A DNA stretch of 64,000 nucleotides from contig JBOFRL010000022.1 of assembly GCA_051650965.1 (NCBI GenBank), forward strand, positions 1 through 64,000, in the 5' to 3' direction. Below, one piece after another: positions 54,525 to 63,646 of the stretch. A program made the translations under genes and the position numbers. Origin of the DNA: Enterovibrio sp051650965 (GTDB lineage Bacteria; Pseudomonadota; Gammaproteobacteria; Enterobacterales; Vibrionaceae). Under the pieces are notes generated by a model. The model did not search any database. It was not told the origin of the DNA and was given only the letters and a program-made list of their open reading frames with translations. Position 1 is the first letter of the stretch, and each line of letters opens with the position of its first letter.

Positions 54525-55913
54525 ATGACGACTCCGTCTCAACAGACCTGGTTAGGTCATCCGAAAGGACTTTTTTTTCTGTTCAGTTCCGAGTTGTGGG
54601 AAAGATTTTCCTACTACGGAATGCGTGCTGTTTTAGTACTTTATCTTGCTGACCAAACCGTTAACGGTGGATTAGGTTGGACGCAGGTTGATGCGCTAAA
54701 ACTTTACGGGATCTACACCGGCTTAGTTTACATTACGCCGCTTATTGGTGGGTGGTTAGCTGACACGTACCTTGGACAACGCCGCTCCATCATCATCGGT
54801 GCGATACTGATGGCGATAGGACAGTTTACGCTGGCGTTGCCGCACTCTTTAGCGCCGGATCTGGTTAACACCATGTTCTATCTTGGCTTAGTATTCATCA
54901 TCTTAGGCAACGGTCTCTTTAAGCCAAATATTTCAACCATGGTTGGCGACCTGTACGAAACGGGCGATTCTCGCCGCGACGGCGCCTTCACCATTTTTTA
55001 CATGGGTATCAACCTTGGCAGTTTGCTGGCGGGGATTGTGTGCGGCTACGTCGCGCTGCAATTTGGCTGGCAGGCGGCGTTTGTTTGCGCCGGCGTTGGC
55101 ATGGTTATCTCGCTGATCATCCAAGGCTTTTTTGCAAGCAAATACTTGGGCGATATCGGTATTGTGCCTGCGGCTAAAAAGCGCGGCGTACAAGCGGCTA
55201 CTTCGCTAACCAAAGAAGAGTTTGACCGCATCAAAGTTATTTTGGTACTTGGCCTGTTTACTATTATCTTCTGGGCCGGCTTTGAGCAAGCTGGCGGTTT
55301 GATGAATCTGTACGCGCAAGATTATACCGACCGTATGATCGGCGGCTTTGAAGTGCCAACCGCATGGTTCCAATCGCTAAACCCATTCTTCATCATTGTT
55401 TTTGCTCCGTTAGTTGCGATGTTATGGGTAAAAATGGGCAAGAATGAGCCTACGTCGCCTGTGAAATTTGCGCTGGGCTTGATCTTCTTGGCGCTCGGCT
55501 TTTTGTCGATGATCGGCGCGGTGCTTGAGCAAGATGGGGACATGGGCGTTAAAACCTCCATGTTTTGGCTGGTTGGTGCTTACCTGTTTCACACTTTGGG
55601 CGAGCTGTGCTTGTCGCCAATCGGCTTATCGATGGTGACCAAACTTGCGCCGCTGCGTCTTGCTTCGCTCATGATGGGCGCGTGGTTTGGCTTTATCGCA
55701 CTGGCTAACTATGCCGCGGGCATGATTGGCGCATTCGTTGGTAACGCTGGCGCAATGGCCATTTTTGGCGGCATCGCGCTCGCAGCGGTGATAAGCTCCG
55801 CTATCTTGCTACTGTTTGCTAACCGTTTAGTGTACTGGATGCATGGTGCAGAAGGTCCGCTGCAAGAAAAAAGCATAAAGCCTGATCCCGCGGCAACTAC
55901 AACTGCGCCTTGA
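54525..55913 (+). CDS. Proton-dependent oligopeptide transporter, POT/PTR family
   Basis: 462 residues with about 12-14 hydrophobic segments. It imports di- and tripeptides with protons. The family signature is clear: SELWERFSYYGMRA near residue 23 (ExxERFxYYG) and FTIFYMGINLGSL. It resembles DtpA-type carriers but is shorter than E. coli DtpA (500), so no specific dtp letter is given. Confidence 0.92.
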   Translation: MTTPSQQTWLGHPKGLFFLFSSELWERFSYYGMRAVLVLYLADQTVNGGLGWTQVDALKLYGIYTGLVYITPLIGGWLADTYLGQRRSIIIGAILMAIGQFTLALPHSLAPDLVNTMFYLGLVFIILGNGLFKPNISTMVGDLYETGDSRRDGAFTIFYMGINLGSLLAGIVCGYVALQFGWQAAFVCAGVGMVISLIIQGFFASKYLGDIGIVPAAKKRGVQAATSLTKEEFDRIKVILVLGLFTIIFWAGFEQAGGLMNLYAQDYTDRMIGGFEVPTAWFQSLNPFFIIVFAPLVAMLWVKMGKNEPTSPVKFALGLIFLALGFLSMIGAVLEQDGDMGVKTSMFWLVGAYLFHTLGELCLSPIGLSMVTKLAPLRLASLMMGAWFGFIALANYAAGMIGAFVGNAGAMAIFGGIALAAVISSAILLLFANRLVYWMHGAEGPLQEKSIKPDPAATTTAP

Positions 55914-55944
55914 TCGATTTTTCCGCGCATAACATCAAGAAAAG

Positions 55945-55967
55945 TGCAGCCTCGTGCTGCATCTTTT
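55945..55967 (+). terminator. Probable terminator after the peptide transporter
   Basis: Stem TGCAGC/GCTGCA with a CTCGT loop, followed by TCTTTT, 31 bases after the stop. Confidence 0.5.
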
Positions 55968-56060
55968 ATGTCTGCTGACACGGGTAAAACATATTTTTTC
56001 ACTATAAAAAGTGCCCGATCTGGATTAGTATCCTTTGATAATTTATAGATGGAGTCTGCA

Positions 56061-57920
56061 ATGAATAGTGACGCGCCTGTAAGTTCGACTGCTACCCCGT
56101 TAAGCGCTAGCGAACTGCAATCGCTGCGGCAGGGGAGCTATGGCGGTGTTGCTGCAGGCTCGCTTTCTGCGCTATTTTCGCGTTTGCGCAATATGCCCAC
56201 TGAAGTGCCGACGACAAATGGCGATGAGCGTTTAGATGCTTTGCAGGCGCGGCTATTAGCTAGCCAAGCTCCTTCATCATCTGCGCCTCCTGAAAATTGC
56301 GCATTAGCGCAGCAGATCTTAACTGCGCTGCGTGATTTTAGCTCGGTCAGCTCGCGAACTACGGTTCCTGCAGCACTACAACCGGTTGTTAGCGGACAAA
56401 TACCGCCCTTATCGCCGCAAGGAGCATCATCGGGGAGCCTCACTTTTTTTGCAGGTTTTCGTGAGTTACCAGCGAGCTCTGTTCTAGAAACACCATCTGT
56501 GGCAAGAGCGCAATTGCAAAATGCTGAGCGCGCGCAGAGGATGGTGAGCACGCAGTTAGGTCAAGCTGGCACGCTGCATTTGAACTTGGGCAGCCCTAAA
56601 ACTACAACGTGGTTTCACCATTTACATACGATAGTAAGTGCTGCGCTTCCAACACTTGCGCCCTCTGGTCTTCGGGATGTTTGGTTGTTGCTGTGCCCAG
56701 AAGATGCAAAGGAAAACGAAAGAGCGCGTTTTCCTAAAAAAGAAATCTTACAATTATTGGTTGCGAGTTTGCGTGGTTATTCTGCAGCGCTTGGTGGCAC
56801 GCGTGGCGCACAGTTAGACCAGCAATTAGAGACACTTCTGCAAGAAAATATTACGGACACCTCTGCGCAGAGGATAAATTTACAAGAAATTATTTTTAGT
56901 CATAGCAAAGAGGCGCAGAATGCTTGTTTTCATCGGCTTGCTGATTTTTTGATAGATAGAGAGCGTGCGCTGCTGAGCTTAAAGTCTAAGATATTATCTT
57001 TGGTCAAGCTATTCATGGAAACATACCGCGAGATCTGTCAGGAAATTCAAAGCGCCGCCAGCTCTGCTGACGCTCCGGCGCCATCGCGTTCATCCTCGCC
57101 GGATCCGGATTTGCCGCAGGCCGGTGCGACAGCTTTGCTTGAGCCGTCCGCCGGAGCAGAGGCGCGTTCGCAAGAGAAGGTCGATGAGGATGAGGTAATA
57201 TCTCCAGAGAATATTGAGCGAGGCGTGGCTAAATTTGTAGAGTATTTGCAACGAAGCTCGGAATTAGTTGAATCGGAAATAAAAAATCCGCAAAGCACCT
57301 GCACAGAGCGACAGCTTTTGTTTGCCAAAGATTCAATAGCAATGTTTCTACGTATTTACCAAAACTGGGCGCAGTTTCAAGCGCTTCTCTCTTCCACTGA
57401 AGACGTGGTAGTTAGGCAGACTAGAGCTAATAACGAATTTGGAGTGGCAATCCACCTCGATAATCAAAGCTTGCTTTGCAATTTACGCTGGGTCATTCCT
57501 AACATGTTTGCGAGTTGTGAGGAAAGGGAGGCCTGTGTTGAAAATCTGCTGGATGATTTTACTAGCGAGTTTCCTTGTCTTGAGGCGCGAACATCACAAC
57601 TTCTTTTGGGTGAGGATCCTAGCGATGTGGTTATGCTTGCTACCATTAATCCTGAAAAATCTATAGCAGAGAACATCGGTTTGTACCACGTTAAATATTT
57701 GGAGGATGCCGGTGACGAAGCTGTTGATGCGCAAGCGTTATATGCGTGGTTAATAAACCAAAATGCGTTTATCGGCGCGCAAGTTTTAGATGGTAATATC
57801 ACGGTACAAGCAGTGTTTAATTATCTGTGTGATGATCCTCTGTATATGAATGATTTTACGGATGGCTCTTTGGAGGCGCTGCAAGCGCAATATCAAGCAA
57901 GCCTTGGGGGCAACGGATAA
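56061..57920 (+). CDS. Protein of unknown function, paralogue of the next gene
   Basis: 619 residues from ATG 56061 (GGAG 6 bases upstream; an ATG 12 bases earlier is less likely). I do not recognise it. No signal peptide or membrane segment. Residues 1-140 are rich in Ser, Ala and Pro. Residues about 150-330 are mostly helical and share a domain with the next gene (LQLLVASLRGYSAAL here). About 330-375 is an acidic, Ser/Pro/Ala-rich linker. Residues 380-619 form another folded region with Cys and acidic clusters and no counterpart in the neighbour. Cytoplasmic location, or export by a specialised system, cannot be told apart from sequence. Confidence 0.75.
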   Translation: MNSDAPVSSTATPLSASELQSLRQGSYGGVAAGSLSALFSRLRNMPTEVPTTNGDERLDALQARLLASQAPSSSAPPENCALAQQILTALRDFSSVSSRTTVPAALQPVVSGQIPPLSPQGASSGSLTFFAGFRELPASSVLETPSVARAQLQNAERAQRMVSTQLGQAGTLHLNLGSPKTTTWFHHLHTIVSAALPTLAPSGLRDVWLLLCPEDAKENERARFPKKEILQLLVASLRGYSAALGGTRGAQLDQQLETLLQENITDTSAQRINLQEIIFSHSKEAQNACFHRLADFLIDRERALLSLKSKILSLVKLFMETYREICQEIQSAASSADAPAPSRSSSPDPDLPQAGATALLEPSAGAEARSQEKVDEDEVISPENIERGVAKFVEYLQRSSELVESEIKNPQSTCTERQLLFAKDSIAMFLRIYQNWAQFQALLSSTEDVVVRQTRANNEFGVAIHLDNQSLLCNLRWVIPNMFASCEEREACVENLLDDFTSEFPCLEARTSQLLLGEDPSDVVMLATINPEKSIAENIGLYHVKYLEDAGDEAVDAQALYAWLINQNAFIGAQVLDGNITVQAVFNYLCDDPLYMNDFTDGSLEALQAQYQASLGGNG

Positions 57921-57980
57921 TTTGGATACGTATTGTGTATCAATAATGTGCAGCATCTATGGCCAAGCAAAGGCTAGCGC

Positions 57981-59018
57981 ATGATCAACAACGAATTCTC
58001 TTCTTCGTTTTTGCAAGATGGCCTGCTGACAGAGGAAAAAGCTGTCGCTTTAATGCAAGGCCGTTGTGAGGCGGTTCGTGCCGATAATTTGCAGCAGCTG
58101 GTCGTTAAGCTGGTAAAAAACAAAGGACTCTGGCCAGTTTTGCAAGAGTTGAAGGGCTTTTTAAGCTCTGCTGTAGCGACTGATGTTGGCAATAAGACGA
58201 AGGCTAAGCTTGTGCTGCAAGCTGTTTTGGGCTACGAAAATTTGGCCAAAAAAACGGCCTTTTCTGCTGCGGAAAATTTAGCAGATGCCTCGCCACTGCC
58301 CGATCAAACTCAGCATGTGGTAAAAAGCCCCACGGTGGTCTCTTGCAGAAAAGAGATCTTAAGGCCGATATTCCCAGAGGGGGCTTTTCCTACACAATCT
58401 CAGGATAGCAGTTTGAATTCACAGCGAGCTTTGCTGATTGTGGATCAGCAGCTTGAAGCACAAGCGGCGGCAGAGCCGTCGCTGTCTTTGGATACTGCGA
58501 GTAGAAAAACGCGGGCTTTGATCATGCATTTGCATGGAGTACTCACCAGCGAGTTTCAAAGCTCTTTATTTGTGCGGGGCGCTCAGTACACGATGGACGC
58601 AATGCTACTGAAACTTTTTGTCCCTGAAATTGAAGAGCCGAGCGGCGATTTGCAAGCACAAGCACCAAGCGAGGCGCTGTTGTCGAAGTTGCAGCTGCTC
58701 AAGTTGCTTGTTATTACGCTGCGAGGTTATGGCGCCGCGCTGCCAGAGGCTCAGCGAACAGTTTTACATGATGAATTAGATCTTATTTTACAACAAGATG
58801 TACATGTTAACGGCGTTGGCACCTTGGAGCGGCTTTCGTTTGCCACCTTGCTATTTGGCGCACAAGCTGAGCGAGAGCAGGCTTGTAGGGAAGTCGTGCA
58901 AATAACAAGTCCTGAGCAAGAGTTAAGTCGAGCCGCCGTGATGCTCAAAGTAAAACGCAGCGTAGCGCAGTTGTTGCAGCTGTTTTTTCAAAGCTTTACG
59001 CCGATCATTACTAAATAG
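57981..59018 (+). CDS. Protein of unknown function sharing a domain with the preceding gene
   Basis: 345 residues; ATG has AAAGG 7 bases upstream and lies 60 bases after the previous stop, so probably cotranscribed. Not recognised. No signal peptide. Residues 1-135 are helical (LQQLVVKLVKNKGLW). From about 148 to the end it parallels the upstream protein: LKLLVITLRGYGAAL (about 239) matches LQLLVASLRGYSAAL; LHDELDLILQQDV matches LDQQLETLLQENI; LLFGAQAEREQAC matches IIFSHSKEAQNAC; and AQLLQLFFQSF matches LSLVKLFMETY. It ends where the shared domain ends. Confidence 0.72.
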   Translation: MINNEFSSSFLQDGLLTEEKAVALMQGRCEAVRADNLQQLVVKLVKNKGLWPVLQELKGFLSSAVATDVGNKTKAKLVLQAVLGYENLAKKTAFSAAENLADASPLPDQTQHVVKSPTVVSCRKEILRPIFPEGAFPTQSQDSSLNSQRALLIVDQQLEAQAAAEPSLSLDTASRKTRALIMHLHGVLTSEFQSSLFVRGAQYTMDAMLLKLFVPEIEEPSGDLQAQAPSEALLSKLQLLKLLVITLRGYGAALPEAQRTVLHDELDLILQQDVHVNGVGTLERLSFATLLFGAQAEREQACREVVQITSPEQELSRAAVMLKVKRSVAQLLQLFFQSFTPIITK

Positions 59019-59071
59019 CGATAGTTTTCAGCCATACGATTGCGCCAGATTGCTGTAAACAGGCGCAAAAA

Positions 59072-59114
59072 GCTAAATAAGCCAAAAGAGTTTGCTCTCT
59101 TTGGCCTATTTAGC
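59072..59114. terminator. Long hairpin between convergent genes
   Basis: Arms of about 18 bases (from GCTAAATAAGCC to GGCCTATTTAGC) pair with one mismatch and one bulge. It lies between the unknown gene's stop (59018) and the stop of the MltF-like gene (59129). No T run follows on either strand. Confidence 0.45.
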
Positions 59115-59128
59115 GTGCGTAAGATCAA

Positions 59129-60697
59129 TTATTTTTTAGGTTTGATAGCTTTCGGTGGTTCAATTTGTTCTTTTAAATCATCCTTGGTTTTATTTTTCCT
59201 TTCCATATGGTCTGAAATAAGCTTATACGCAATATAATATTTGTAGATATTGTTGACATAGGTTACCGTTTCCGCACCTATTTTTTCTGCCGCAATATAT
59301 TCCACATTACCAAACCAAATGTTTTCATTATATCCGCGTTTTTTAGCTATATTTCGTAGTTTACTAATTTTTGATGGTCCAGCATTATAAGATGCGAATG
59401 CAAAGAGCGCTTTATCTATATCTGTCATTGGCTGATCTTTATAATAGTGAGTGATCATCCAGCGCACATATTTAATTCCGGCATGAATATTCGGCTCTAT
59501 TTTTTTAATATCACCAACATTCATATCTTTTCCGGTTGCAGGCATAATTTGCATTACGCCAATCGCGCCCGCGCGACTTCGTTTGGTCTGATTAAGCTTA
59601 GACTCTTGATAACCTTGAGCAATCATTAATAACCAATCGACGTCATATTTGCTTCCGTAGCGCTGAAAATATTGCACGGTATCAACAAAACGTTTTCTGG
59701 CAATTTCATTATCAGGGTTAGAAATATATTTCACGTTAGACAGATATTTCTTCAAAATAATATTGCCTGTCTTACTTCCTTTTCCGTTCTTTTTAACATA
59801 TTCGTTAAGGCGCTTCATTAATAGCGGACTGCCTTTTCTCACCGCCCAAGCAATTCTTTGGTTGTCATTGAGGTGAAAATCTCTATAAACTTTGGTTTTT
59901 GGAAATATTTTCGCCCAAAAGTCTGCTTTATGGCTGTCCATGATAATATAAGAAGCCAAGTTGACATTCACCATTTCAATAAGATCTTCATCTTCTAAAA
60001 CTTCAGGCGCTTCTTTTAATATCACCGGCGGTAAATTTTGCTCAGCTAATCGTTTATTAAGTTGCACGAGACTTTGGTAATAACTTGATGATGCGCGCAC
60101 AAATACTTCTTTGCCGCTGAGATCATTCACGGAGTTTAGTTTTGGTGCTTCTGGCGAGGCGATCACCCATTCTGCAACATCGCTTTGCAAAGGTGTGGTG
60201 AAGTCGACCAGTTTTTCGCGCTCAGGCGTGATGGTTAAGTTGGCAGCTGCCACATCGCCTTTGCCATCGATAAGTGCTTGTAACAGCTCATCACGCGCGA
60301 CGGGAATGAAAATAACGCGGATCTTGAGATGCTTTTGTTTAAGTTTGTTTTGCTTAAGTAAAGATGCATTGAGCGAACGCTCAAACTCCATAAATGCATC
60401 GTAAGTAATACCGCGCTGCACACCTTTATCAACAAAATAGAACGTTTTGCTGTTGGTGGTCAGCACGCGGATCACGCGCCGTTTTAAGATCTCGTCAAAA
60501 TCGCCCTTCCACGGCTTAAGCCAGCCTTCCATTTCATCGACCGGCAAGGAAAACGTATTTTCGGTTTTCTCGATCTCTTTGTTGATCTCGTCAAATGAGG
60601 TGTAGTCGAGCGCATGCGTATTTACTGTAAAAAGTACAATAAATAAGCCAGCAAAGCGGGTAAGAATTTTTAAAAAGCGGTCATTCAAGCTTCGCAT
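59129..60697 (-). CDS. MltF-like lytic transglycosylase with solute-binding domain
   Basis: 522 residues from ATG 60697 (AAGGTGG just upstream). A signal sequence spans about 1-30 and has no lipobox Cys. Residues about 55-300 form a family 3 solute-binding domain (AAANLTITPEREKLVDFTTP). Residues about 335-470 are a lytic transglycosylase domain with the catalytic Glu in QGYQESKL, then GVMQIMPATG and ASYNAGP. The C-terminus is rich in Lys and Pro. Such proteins cleave peptidoglycan with formation of 1,6-anhydro ends. It is not a close orthologue of E. coli MltF; the family order is the same. Confidence 0.88.
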   Translation of the reverse strand: MRSLNDRFLKILTRFAGLFIVLFTVNTHALDYTSFDEINKEIEKTENTFSLPVDEMEGWLKPWKGDFDEILKRRVIRVLTTNSKTFYFVDKGVQRGITYDAFMEFERSLNASLLKQNKLKQKHLKIRVIFIPVARDELLQALIDGKGDVAAANLTITPEREKLVDFTTPLQSDVAEWVIASPEAPKLNSVNDLSGKEVFVRASSSYYQSLVQLNKRLAEQNLPPVILKEAPEVLEDEDLIEMVNVNLASYIIMDSHKADFWAKIFPKTKVYRDFHLNDNQRIAWAVRKGSPLLMKRLNEYVKKNGKGSKTGNIILKKYLSNVKYISNPDNEIARKRFVDTVQYFQRYGSKYDVDWLLMIAQGYQESKLNQTKRSRAGAIGVMQIMPATGKDMNVGDIKKIEPNIHAGIKYVRWMITHYYKDQPMTDIDKALFAFASYNAGPSKISKLRNIAKKRGYNENIWFGNVEYIAAEKIGAETVTYVNNIYKYYIAYKLISDHMERKNKTKDDLKEQIEPPKAIKPKK

Positions 60698-60876
60698 AAG
60701 CCACCTTTTTTTGTCGGAATGCAAAAAAGCTTTTTCAAAAATGGCAGTGATGGTGCGTATTCGCAAGACTTACATTTGATTATTTGGATAAATAAGGAGT
60801 TAGAAAAGTAAATCGAGTTAAAGAGTGGCGGACTTTTAGTTTTTAAGACGCGGCAGCGCGTGTGCGATGTGCAAAC

Positions 60877-61641
60877 TCAAGGCGCCATTTTGCTAAAAAG
60901 ACGCTGCGCATTGTCGCTGGTGGCGGCTATCACTTGTGAGGCGCTGCTATTTTTCAACTGTGCAAGCGCGCTTGCTATCTCTGGCAAAAATGCGGGCGAA
61001 TTTGCTGCCCCTTGGTGGCCACAAAGCGGCATATACGGCGCATCGGTTTCAAGCAGCAGCGACTGTAATGGCAGCTCTTTGATTGCATTACGCGTTTTAT
61101 TGGCGCGCGGATAAGTGATGGTGCCGCCAACGCCGAGCGAAAATCCGCGCTTGATGTAGGCAAGCCCAAGCTCTTTACTGCCAGAAAACGCGTGCAGCAC
61201 GCCGCGCAATTTAGGAAATTGGCGCAAGATCGCCAGCAGCGGCTGGTGGGCATTGCGGCAATGCAAAATAATTGGCAGATCAAACTCATAAGCGAGCTGA
61301 CACTGCGCGCGCAAAAATTGGCTTTGTGCCTCGCGGTTGTCCGCTTGTGCAAAATCGAGCCCGCACTCGCCGATAGCAACACATTTGCTGTGGCTTAGCA
61401 GCGTTTGCAGCTTTTCAGTTGGCAAAAAATCGCGTTCATTTTCAACGAACAGCGGATGCACGCCGAGCGCAAAATAGAGCGGCGCAAATTGCGCGCTGAG
61501 CGCTTCAAGCGTTGTCCACTGCGCGCTGTTTGTTGCTGGCATGATGATTTTGCTGACGCCGGCAAGCTGCGCTTGGTGTAGGTGGCGCGCGCGCTCGTCA
61601 TCAAAATGCGCGGCATCGAAGTGGCAGTGGCTATCAATCAC
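60877..61641 (-). CDS. yjjV: TatD-family metal-dependent hydrolase YjjV
   Basis: 254 residues. TatD-type proteins are metal-dependent nucleases/hydrolases with a TIM barrel. Seen: SHCHFD (His5, His7), GECGLDF, LHCRNAH, HAFSGS and ETDAPYMP. The stretch GVGGTITYPRANKTR matches E. coli YjjV rather than TatD or YcfH. prfC is also near yjjV in E. coli. On the same strand as prfC, but with a terminator between. Confidence 0.9.
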   Translation of the reverse strand: MIDSHCHFDAAHFDDERARHLHQAQLAGVSKIIMPATNSAQWTTLEALSAQFAPLYFALGVHPLFVENERDFLPTEKLQTLLSHSKCVAIGECGLDFAQADNREAQSQFLRAQCQLAYEFDLPIILHCRNAHQPLLAILRQFPKLRGVLHAFSGSKELGLAYIKRGFSLGVGGTITYPRANKTRNAIKELPLQSLLLETDAPYMPLCGHQGAANSPAFLPEIASALAQLKNSSASQVIAATSDNAQRLFSKMAP

Positions 61642-61693
61642 TTTTTTCTATCGCCTTTGCTTGAAAAAGAAATTTTGCTAGTACGATTGTAAC

Positions 61694-61716
61694 AAAAAAG
61701 CGCCAAGCGGCGCTTT
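61694..61716 (-). terminator. Terminator of prfC
   Basis: On the minus strand AAAGCGCC/GGCGCTTT (GCTT loop) is followed by six T residues, 34 bases past the prfC stop. Confidence 0.82.
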
Positions 61717-61749
61717 GTAAATGCAGTGAAATTGACGCGAGGTATCGCA

Positions 61750-63339
61750 TCAATGCTCGCGCGTGGCGTGAAATTCAATCTCAGGATAGCGCTCTTTGGT
61801 CAAATTTAAATTCACCATGGTTGGCGCAATGTAAGTGAGGTTATCGCTGCCATCGAGCGCCAGATTAAGCTCGTTTTTGCGCTCAAACTCATCGAGTTTC
61901 TTCGCATCAGAGCAGGTCACCCAGCGTGCGGTTGCGACGTTGACCGGCTCGTAAATCGCTTCCACGTTATATTCTGAGCGCAGGCGCGCCACAACCACGT
62001 CAAATTGCAAAATACCCACCGCGCCAACAATCAAATCGTTGCTCATTTGCGGGCGAAACACCTGCACGGCGCCTTCTTCAGAAAGTTGCACCAGCCCTTT
62101 AACGAGCTGTTTTTGCTTGAGAGGATCGCGCAGCTTGATGCGGCGAAACAGCTCAGGCGCAAAATTGGGGATCCCCGAAAACTTAAGCTCTTCGCCCTGC
62201 GTAAAGGTGTCGCCAATTTGGATGGTGCCGTGATTGTGTAAGCCTATGATATCGCCGGCATAAGCGACAGAGGCGTGCGCGCGATCGCCGGCCATAAAGG
62301 TGACCGCGTCGGAAATTGCCACCGTTTTGCCAAGCCGCACGTGTTTTAATTTCATGCCTTGCTGATAAGTGCCCGAGACGATGCGCATAAAGGCAATGCG
62401 GTCACGGTGCTTAGGATCCATATTAGCCTGAATTTTAAAGACAAATCCGCTAAAATTCTCTTCGCTAGCGGCCACTTTGCGCGTTTGCGTTTCGCGCATA
62501 AGAGGCGGCGGCGCCCATTCGGTCAGCCCGTCGAGCATGTGGTCAACGCCGAAGTTACCCAGCGCCGTACCAAAAAAGACCGGCGTCAGTTTTCCTTGCA
62601 AAAAGGCTTCTTTTTCAAAAGAGTGTGACGCGCCGTGCAGCAGCTCGAGCTCTTCACGCAGCTGCGCGGCCAGATCTTCGCCGACGGCACTGTCAAGTTC
62701 AGGATTGTCGATGCCAGCAATGATGCGCACCTCTTGGATGGTATGTCCTTGTCCTGATTGATATAAAATCGTTTCATCGCGCAGCATGTGGTACACACCT
62801 TTAAACTCCTTGCCGCAGCCAATCGGCCACGAAACCGGCGCGCACGCGATGTTGAGCTCGCTTTCCACCTCGTCAAGCAGCTCCATCGGGTCGCGAATTT
62901 CGCGGTCGAGTTTGTTCATAAAGGTGATGATAGGAATGTCGCGCAGGCGAGTGACTTCCATCAATTTGCGCGTGCGATCTTCAACGCCTTTCGCGGCATC
63001 AATGACCATCAGGCAGGCGTCCACCGCTGTCAGCGTGCGATACGTGTCTTCAGAAAAGTCCTCATGCCCTGGCGTGTCGAGCAGGTTAACTAAGCAGTTG
63101 CGATAAGGAAATTGCATGACCGAGGTGGTGACCGAGATCCCGCGCTCTTTTTCCATCTCCATCCAGTCAGATTTTGCGTGCTGATCGGAGCCGCGTCCTT
63201 TGACGGTGCCCGCTTTTTGGATGGCATTGCCGAATAAGAGCACTTTTTCGGTTACGGTCGTTTTACCCGCATCGGGGTGCGAGATAATTGCAAATGTTCG
63301 TCGTTTATTGATTTCACTTAGAAAATCTTGGTCAGCCAT
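61750..63339 (-). CDS. prfC: Peptide chain release factor 3
   Basis: 529 residues, identical in length to E. coli RF3. A translational GTPase that removes RF1 and RF2 from the ribosome. Seen: G1 SHPDAGKTT, G2 RGISVTT, G3 DTPGHEDF and G4 NKLD. A 51-codon frame overlaps its start (see 63318-63473). No clear ribosome binding site is visible directly before the ATG. Confidence 0.97.
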   Translation of the reverse strand: MADQDFLSEINKRRTFAIISHPDAGKTTVTEKVLLFGNAIQKAGTVKGRGSDQHAKSDWMEMEKERGISVTTSVMQFPYRNCLVNLLDTPGHEDFSEDTYRTLTAVDACLMVIDAAKGVEDRTRKLMEVTRLRDIPIITFMNKLDREIRDPMELLDEVESELNIACAPVSWPIGCGKEFKGVYHMLRDETILYQSGQGHTIQEVRIIAGIDNPELDSAVGEDLAAQLREELELLHGASHSFEKEAFLQGKLTPVFFGTALGNFGVDHMLDGLTEWAPPPLMRETQTRKVAASEENFSGFVFKIQANMDPKHRDRIAFMRIVSGTYQQGMKLKHVRLGKTVAISDAVTFMAGDRAHASVAYAGDIIGLHNHGTIQIGDTFTQGEELKFSGIPNFAPELFRRIKLRDPLKQKQLVKGLVQLSEEGAVQVFRPQMSNDLIVGAVGILQFDVVVARLRSEYNVEAIYEPVNVATARWVTCSDAKKLDEFERKNELNLALDGSDNLTYIAPTMVNLNLTKERYPEIEFHATREH

Positions 63340-63473
63340 AAATAGATTCTTTTAGTTTGTATGCGGATGGCGAGGATCTTTGGCAGATACTTTTGCAGCG
63401 TTTTGCTGGCAAATTCGCCTTGCAATTGCAGTTGGCCGGTATTTTCGCTGATCTTCACTTCATAAACAATCAA
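63318..63473 (-). CDS. Possible small ORF overlapping the prfC start
   Basis: 51 codons from a TTG at 63473, ending inside the first bases of prfC in another frame. The first 36 codons look protein-like (ISENTGQLQLQGEFA, then KTLQKYLPKIL) with codon choice similar to real genes here; the rest looks random. No good ribosome binding site. It may be a decayed gene fragment, a coupled leader ORF or chance. Confidence 0.25.
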   Translation of the reverse strand: MIVYEVKISENTGQLQLQGEFASKTLQKYLPKILAIRIQTKRIYLWLTKIF

Positions 63474-63600
63474 TCACGACCATTTATTGCAAGCTGGCGT
63501 GAATGCAATCTCGCCGCCTGCGTGGATTTTTTTTGATATTTTTCAGTCAGTTAAAATTGCTGATAGAGACAAGCGCACGCGGCGCAATTGTAAGCGTGTG

Positions 63601-63634
63601 GGCATTCTGCCTTGCTGCGCACAAGCAGAATGCC
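63601..63634 (-). terminator. Hairpin downstream of the GH92 gene
   Basis: GGCATTCTGC/GCAGAATGCC pair, extended after one bulged C by TTG/CAA, around a 7-base loop. It lies 13 bases past the minus-strand GH92 stop. No T run follows, so termination strength is unclear. Confidence 0.42.
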
Positions 63635-63646
63635 ACAAGCCATATG

